A stretch of DNA of 10,155 nucleotides from Desulfobacteraceae bacterium (GTDB lineage Bacteria > Desulfobacterota > Desulfobacteria > Desulfobacterales > BuS5). The notes under the pieces were generated by a model. It did no database searches. It saw nothing but the letters and a program-made list of their open reading frames with translations, and was not told where the DNA came from. A program made the translations under genes and the position numbers. Below, one piece after another: positions 6,298 through 10,155 of this stretch (the stretch's first letter is position 1; each line of letters opens with the position of its first letter). The stretch is from contig JAUVKE010000066.1 of assembly GCA_030592105.1 (NCBI GenBank), positions 1 through 10,155 on the forward strand, given 5' to 3'.

Positions 6298-6394
6298 CAG
6301 CAGTGTCCGGTTAAAAAATTGCAGGAAACAAAATACGGTAAAAAGGAGTATTATATACCTCAAACGGCCAAAAATTACGCTTTCAATGGCCCTG

Positions 6395-6467
6395 AGCATC
6401 AACAGTTCATTGTTCAGTCTCGCAATAGAGCTACTATCATGAGCCTTCACGCCTTGCTATTGATGCT
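6395..6467. repeat. Long stem-loop in the gap downstream of the hydrolase gene
   Basis: AGCATCAACAG (6395-6405) and CTATTGATGCT (6457-6467) are inverted with 10 of 11 positions pairing. A smaller CAATAG/CTATTG pair sits between them, and GGCCA/TGGCC (6366-6370, 6387-6391) lies just left. The segment 6340-6500 has no convincing ORF on either strand. It could be a structured RNA or a decayed mobile-element piece. Confidence 0.35.
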
Positions 6468-6496
6468 AATAGCTTGCCGAAAAAACACAATTTAAA

Positions 6497-6548
6497 CCGC
6501 CCGAGGTCTAATACTCCAGCGACCGATAACGTAGTGAAATTATTTATA
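6497..6548 (-). repeat. Dispersed intergenic repeat, copy C (inverted)
   Basis: Read on the minus strand, the core (6548 to 6521) contains ATAAATAATTTCACT and GTTATCGGTC, 24 of 28 identical to each of the other two copies. A shorter tail ends in CCTCGGGC, as in copy B, with several bases deleted. It begins 22 bp beyond the hydrolase stop codon. Confidence 0.75.
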
Positions 6549-6570
6549 TGAAAGTCTATCTTTTTATCTA

Positions 6571-7692
6571 TTATGGAATGTCGCTCACAACCATCTCTTT
6601 AACAGGTGTACCATCGCTCCAGGAACCCATGAATCGTTGTTTATCAGTATTGCCCAATCCATAATCACGGTTTCGGTTAAAAAATGCAGCATCAGTCAAA
6701 CCATCGAAAAGTTTCCATAGGCCATAATAATCTAAAGCATCAATTGTTCTTCTTTCCTTAAGGCTCCTGTGCTTTCTGGTTGTTTCAACATTTTCTTTGG
6801 AATCTGGTTTTTGAAATTTGTTAATATTCCTGATTACTTTAATTTTACCATTTTTTTTCGATAGGCTGTTGTATTCTGAAGCGGGTGATGATGCTGTAAA
6901 ATGATCAGCTATCAAAGGGGGAACCCCATGTTCGTCAGACTTAAGTAAGATATAATTTTTATTGTGCAATGGTACGTTTGTACTTTCTCTGAAAATTTTT
7001 TTAGCATCAGTATCTTTAACCACCCCATCCTTATCCCCTGCAATCGTAAGGAGTAAAGTATCATTGGAAATTCCCCGCAAATTTTCCAGAGGTATATTCA
7101 TATGGCTTTTTGTTTCCCAGGTTATTCCAGGCAAAACGCACATTACAGCACGGGGGACCGGAATCCCCTCTTTATCTGCAATGGCTGCCATATTAGCAGA
7201 AATAATACCTCCGGCAGAATGCCCCACGACAGCCAGCCTGGACAGATCAGGCCTTACATGTCCTCTTTTTGTCTGAAGAGTAAAAATTGCATTTTTAACT
7301 GCCTGAATTGCATTACGGGTAAAATTTTTCGGTGGTGTTACCAGTCCCCCCTGATAACGGGGAAAAATTACGATATTTCTTCGCTTTACAAGATGATCAA
7401 TCCATGCGCCGTAACTATTAGGGCTCATGGCCGACCACCCATGATTAAATACTATAACAGGCGCCTTATCAGGCTTTGGACTATTTGGCTCAAAAATCCA
7501 GTATTCATCTTTTCCCTGATTGTAGTGAAACATGGTTACTGCTGCATGCTTATATTTAAAACCGCTGGTATCAACTACTGGTTTTTTCGGCTGGACAGGC
7601 TGCTGGGGCATTATTGATTCAGTCGCTGAATATGCTGAAACTTGAAAAAATAATGTTGCCATAATAACAAGAATTAAGGATTTTAAACGCAT
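6571..7692 (-). CDS. Secreted alpha/beta hydrolase (esterase/lipase-like)
   Basis: This 373-residue protein has a clear Sec signal peptide: basic MRLK, then a hydrophobic core to about residue 19, with cleavage likely after SA or YSA (20-23). The alpha/beta hydrolase core follows. NHGW (83-86) is the oxyanion-hole strand end, GHSAGG (157-162) holds the nucleophile S159, AGDKDG (218-223) supplies the acid (D220 or D222), and DEHG (253-256) supplies H255. The full catalytic triad is therefore visible and the enzyme should be active in the periplasm or outside. The architecture resembles chlorophyllase/PET-hydrolase-like esterases with the triad in an early core. About 90 residues after the core are rich in Lys, Arg and Asn and unassigned. 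The RBS AGGAGGAG lies directly before ATG 7690-7692. It appears monocistronic, with a weak promoter upstream, and is not obviously tied to the acyl-CoA cluster. The substrate is unknown. Confidence 0.9.
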   Translation of the reverse strand: MRLKSLILVIMATLFFQVSAYSATESIMPQQPVQPKKPVVDTSGFKYKHAAVTMFHYNQGKDEYWIFEPNSPKPDKAPVIVFNHGWSAMSPNSYGAWIDHLVKRRNIVIFPRYQGGLVTPPKNFTRNAIQAVKNAIFTLQTKRGHVRPDLSRLAVVGHSAGGIISANMAAIADKEGIPVPRAVMCVLPGITWETKSHMNIPLENLRGISNDTLLLTIAGDKDGVVKDTDAKKIFRESTNVPLHNKNYILLKSDEHGVPPLIADHFTASSPASEYNSLSKKNGKIKVIRNINKFQKPDSKENVETTRKHRSLKERRTIDALDYYGLWKLFDGLTDAAFFNRNRDYGLGNTDKQRFMGSWSDGTPVKEMVVSDIP

Positions 7693-7729
7693 TTTCTCCT
7701 CCTTTACATATCCATATTAAAGAATAAAA

Positions 7730-7758
7730 TTTAAACATGCTGTTTTTTCTACTTTCAA
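7730..7758 (-). promoter_or_regulatory. Possible promoter of the hydrolase gene
   Basis: On the minus strand TTGAAA (7753-7758) and TTTAAA (7730-7735) are 17 bp apart. The -10 box matches only 4/6. A hyphenated palindrome CTGTTTAACAG (7762-7772) abuts the -35 box and could be an operator. AT-rich sequence makes chance matches likely. Confidence 0.3.
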
Positions 7759-7854
7759 AACCTGTTTAACAGATTGAATTAACTGCGTTAAATTCTTAAA
7801 CAAGTTTTATTTTGTGATTTTGATCTTGGGGAAGGCATGCAATTAATATCGTCT

Positions 7855-7880
7855 AAAATGCTTCAGATCTTTAGCATTTT
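7855..7880 (+). terminator. Orphan terminator-like hairpin
   Basis: AAAATGCT (7855-7862) and AGCATTTT (7873-7880) form an 8-bp stem with a 10-nt loop, and the T-run continues to 7883 on the plus strand. This is terminator-shaped, but no plus-strand gene precedes it. It may end an unannotated small transcript, insulate the hydrolase promoter region, or be a remnant. Confidence 0.35.
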
Positions 7881-7987
7881 TTTATATCAACTATATTGAA
7901 AAGTTACAGTCTTGCCTGGGGAAATAGATACGAATATATGAAGAGACTTGAAAATGAAGGATGTATAGATGTTCACATAAGGGTGCC

Positions 7988-8047
7988 CATAAATAGTTTC
8001 ACTCCGTTATCGGTGATCGGCATATTACAATACGCCTTCCTCGGGCC
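7988..8047 (+). repeat. Dispersed intergenic repeat, copy B
   Basis: The core 7988-8015 (CATAAATAGTTTCACT to GTTATCGGTG) differs from copy A at only two of 28 positions. The tail carries GGCATATTACAATACGCC (8019-8036), a small imperfect hairpin, and ends CCTCGGGCC. It lies about 90 bp upstream of the tRNA gene. The rest of 7884-8091 holds no supportable gene. Confidence 0.8.
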
Positions 8048-8091
8048 AAAAAATATATATATTAAAAAACCAACCTGTAGTTTGAAAAAAA

Positions 8092-8121
8092 TTGACATTC
8101 TACAAAAAAAAAGAGTATGGT
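8092..8121 (+). promoter_or_regulatory. Promoter of tRNA-Lys
   Basis: A consensus -35 TTGACA (8092-8097) and TATGGT (8116-8121, 4/6) are spaced 18 bp apart. Transcription would start within a few bases of the tRNA 5' end at 8135. Confidence 0.6.
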
Positions 8122-8134
8122 TTTATTTTTTTTG

Positions 8135-8211
<77 letters not shown>

Positions 8212-8225
8212 AAAAAAAACAATAG

Positions 8226-8290
8226 ATTTCAAAAAATACCTATTATAGATGCTCTCCCATTTTCAACAAATAAACTCATCCTTTTGAAAT
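8226..8290. repeat. Inverted repeat between converging tRNA and glycosyltransferase genes
   Basis: ATTTCAAAA (8226-8234) and TTTTGAAAT (8282-8290) are perfect 9-bp arms separated by 47 bp, filling the gap between the two converging genes. On the plus strand Ts follow the right arm. The stem is all A/T except one pair, so it is a weak candidate bidirectional terminator. Confidence 0.25.
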
Positions 8291-8292
8291 TT

Positions 8293-9408
8293 TTACGATG
8301 CCATAATAATTTCAAAAAAAATATTTTCCAGTAAATCCATGTGCAAATCCCATCTATACGGAGCCGCTGCCCCATGGGCACTCTTTTTCATTTTATCTTT
8401 TTCTTTAGAGTGATAAAAGCTTAAAATTGCTCTGGATAGTGTATCCGGATTATAATCATGCAAAACAAAACCGTTTATTCCATTTTCAACAAGCTCCCCC
8501 CCTCCCACCTGATCTCCTGTAACAACGGGGGTTCCCGTATAAAGAGACTCCAGCACAACATTTGCAATGGGGTCAAAAAGAGAGGGGAGTACAAAAAGAT
8601 CAGAGGCTCCGTATAAAGACCCCACGTTATTTTGATACCCTAAAAAACGGAATTTTTCAGCACACCCAGCAGCAGCGGCTCTTTTTTTGAAAGACCCGGT
8701 TTTTTTATCATTTCCTGCCACAAGGACTCTAACCGGTATTTCATCCTTAATATGACCGATGGCATCAATCAAATAATCAAGCCCCTTTCGCTTAAACCCG
8801 TTTCCTATAAAAAGAATGGTTAAATCATCTTTATTTATATTTAATTCTTTTTTAAAATGATCTTTTTGCTTTTTCAGATCAGGATTTAACTGCCCCGCAT
8901 TAACCCCGCTGTAGACCACCTGTATTTTGTCATCAGGGACTCTGTAACGAGCTATTATCTGTTCTTTTACCATATTGGAAACTGTTATTATTTTTTTCAA
9001 ACGTGGATCTGAAAAGCGCTTTTTTTCCAGGTGGAGATAAGTTTTTCGATACAGCCTGTTAAAATTCTTTTGTGCATTTTTTTCATAATCCAAAAAGCAA
9101 CCGCTCCCGTCCCTGTAAATATCCTGATAAATAGTACGCCCGAATCCCATGATAAGGGGCAAATCAAGTTTCATGGCCTTTTTTCTGGCACCATAAGCAA
9201 AAGAAAGCATCCGTGCCGTTGAAAAGCCCCTTATAACCGGAATCTTGTGAACCGTCATTTCAGAAGGGACATCCTGATTGATCATGGATGTTAAATAATG
9301 TATTTTCCAGCCCCTTAAAATAAGAGAGGGGACCAGCTTGTTAATATAATTTTCAACTCCCCCATGGGGGGAAAAACGTGTATGAACTAAACCGATTATC
9401 TTTTTCAT
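8293..9408 (-). CDS. GT4 glycosyltransferase, WaaG-like (LPS core/surface glycan)
   Basis: This 371-residue GT-B retaining glycosyltransferase has both Rossmann halves. The N-terminal acceptor domain begins MKKIIGLVHTRFSPHGGVENY, with the loop glycines G16-G17. The donor-binding half has IGNGFKRKGLDYLIDAI (201-217) and FDPIANVVLESLYTGTPVVT (278-297). The latter is the GT4 E-x7-E element with Asp279 replacing the first Glu and E287 kept. Overall it resembles E. coli WaaG, the LPS inner-core glucosyltransferase I (WaaG has FGRKGVDRSIEAL at the equivalent site). It probably adds a hexose from a UDP-sugar to lipid A-core on the cytoplasmic membrane face; the exact sugar cannot be read. The start overlaps the stop of the upstream glycosyltransferase (ATGA, 9405-9408), with GGGGAG upstream, so translation is coupled. 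Confidence 0.93.
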   Translation of the reverse strand: MKKIIGLVHTRFSPHGGVENYINKLVPSLILRGWKIHYLTSMINQDVPSEMTVHKIPVIRGFSTARMLSFAYGARKKAMKLDLPLIMGFGRTIYQDIYRDGSGCFLDYEKNAQKNFNRLYRKTYLHLEKKRFSDPRLKKIITVSNMVKEQIIARYRVPDDKIQVVYSGVNAGQLNPDLKKQKDHFKKELNINKDDLTILFIGNGFKRKGLDYLIDAIGHIKDEIPVRVLVAGNDKKTGSFKKRAAAAGCAEKFRFLGYQNNVGSLYGASDLFVLPSLFDPIANVVLESLYTGTPVVTGDQVGGGELVENGINGFVLHDYNPDTLSRAILSFYHSKEKDKMKKSAHGAAAPYRWDLHMDLLENIFFEIIMAS

Positions 9409-10155
9409 ATGCCGGCTCCCCTCTTGGAAAGGATACGGCGGTAAACTTCAATATTTTTACTAACCATCGCATCAATGGAAAATTTTTCTTTAACCAGGTT
9501 CTTCCCTTGTTCAGCCATTTTATATCCCTCCCCTGAGTTTATAAGGATATCAACAATTCCATCGGCAAGAGCCCGGGGGTCTCTTGTGGGAACAAGCTTT
9601 CCTGTTACACCATTTTTTATTGCTTCGGGGATTCCCCCCGCCATGGTGGCGACAACGGGTTTACCAAGGGCAAGAGCATCCAAAACTGCCGTACCAAGGC
9701 CTTCTTCCGTACTACTCATGACAAAAAGGTCAGACAGCTTGTAAAAAGCACCCACATCTGCCCTGAATCCCGTAAAAATAAGTTTTCTGTTCAATCCCAA
9801 AGAATCTGCCATGGACTTGAACTCATCAAGTAACTCCCCTCCCCCGATAATGAAAAAACGGGCATCAGGAATTTTGTCGATTACAGGCAGCATCGCCTGT
9901 ATAAAATATCTCTGTCCCTTATGCTCTGCAAGATGTGCCACATTTATCACAATTTTTTCATTTTTTCTGACATCAAATTCAGATATAAGATGGCCGCAGT
10001 CTGTGTTTTCAAATCTGTTAAGGTCAACACCACTATGGGCAACAAAAACCCGGGCAGGGTTAATCCCGTCAGCTGTGAGAACATCCTTTATCTTATGGGA
10101 AATAGCCACATAATAATCGGCCATAAATCTATATTTTATGCCGCTTAACTTTAAA
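9405..10155 (-). CDS. GT4 glycosyltransferase, N-terminus beyond right edge
   Basis: The frame has no stop before the window edge: codons upstream of the Met at 10122-10124 read LKLSGIKYRF into it. That Met is therefore internal, and only the C-terminal part (about 250 residues) is present. It covers the interdomain linker (YYVAISHKIKDVL) and the donor-binding Rossmann domain, with VINVAHLAEHKGQRYFIQAM, FTGFRADV, SSTEEGLGTAVLDALALGKPVVAT and GGIPEAI. The E-x7-E element has Asp as its second acidic residue. It is a retaining GT-B enzyme of family GT4, probably using a nucleotide hexose in LPS, capsule or O-antigen assembly. Its TGA overlaps the ATG of the WaaG-like gene, so the two form an operon that continues to the right of the window. 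Confidence 0.93.
   Translation of the reverse strand, partial: LKLSGIKYRFMADYYVAISHKIKDVLTADGINPARVFVAHSGVDLNRFENTDCGHLISEFDVRKNEKIVINVAHLAEHKGQRYFIQAMLPVIDKIPDARFFIIGGGELLDEFKSMADSLGLNRKLIFTGFRADVGAFYKLSDLFVMSSTEEGLGTAVLDALALGKPVVATMAGGIPEAIKNGVTGKLVPTRDPRALADGIVDILINSGEGYKMAEQGKNLVKEKFSIDAMVSKNIEVYRRILSKRGAGI

Noticed and set aside
6962..7617. Plus-strand ORFs opposite the hydrolase
   Set aside because: They overlap a gene with a signal peptide and complete catalytic triad on the other strand and show no recognisable domain.

Overview
The window is an AT-rich bacterial segment with almost all protein genes on the minus strand. No gene is diagnostic of a species. A B12-dependent acyl-CoA mutase beside acyl-CoA dehydrogenase and enoyl-CoA hydratase/isomerase genes, a TPR/O-GlcNAc-transferase protein, and low GC with A/T-ending codons would fit an anaerobic Gram-negative of the Desulfobacterota type. 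That assignment is an inference.

Layout, left to right. (1) 1-1493, minus: the first 497 residues of a GT41 O-GlcNAc-transferase-like protein with eight TPRs, cut by the left edge. (2) 1716-5940, minus: a four-gene acyl-CoA cluster. In transcription order it holds acyl-CoA dehydrogenase (4795-5940), crotonase-fold hydratase/isomerase (3980-4774), mutase large subunit (2128-3831) and mutase B12-binding subunit (1716-2114). A good sigma70-type promoter and two adjacent 6-3-6 palindromes precede the dehydrogenase. (3) 5941-6570: a 630-bp gap holding that promoter, a possible 48-codon CsbD-like plus-strand ORF, inverted repeats, and one copy of a short dispersed repeat. (4) 6571-7692, minus: a secreted alpha/beta hydrolase. 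(5) 7693-8134: a 442-bp gap with a terminator-like hairpin, another repeat copy and the tRNA promoter. (6) 8135-8211, plus: tRNA-Lys(CTT) with encoded CCA. (7) 8293-10155, minus: two overlapping GT4 glycosyltransferases, one WaaG-like and one cut by the right edge, probably part of an LPS or surface-glycan operon.

The most interesting unit is the acyl-CoA cluster. By eye alignment the mutase has the length and architecture of the isobutyryl-/2-hydroxyisobutyryl-CoA mutase group (567 + 132 residues). However, it has lost nearly every residue that methylmalonyl-CoA mutase uses to bind its substrate: R82, R87, Y89 and R207 are T, Q, L and S, and the active-site histidine H244 is Asn. Its B12 subunit keeps the cobalt-ligand His but has Glu for Asp and Arg for Lys in the supporting network. 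The crotonase lacks both hydratase glutamates but keeps a PaaG-like Asp. Together these suggest a carbon-skeleton rearrangement of an unidentified acyl-CoA, linked to oxidation and double-bond isomerisation, and not the ordinary propionate pathway. A second point of interest is a dispersed repeat of about 60 bp present three times, in three different intergenic gaps; one copy lies inside the acyl-CoA cluster.
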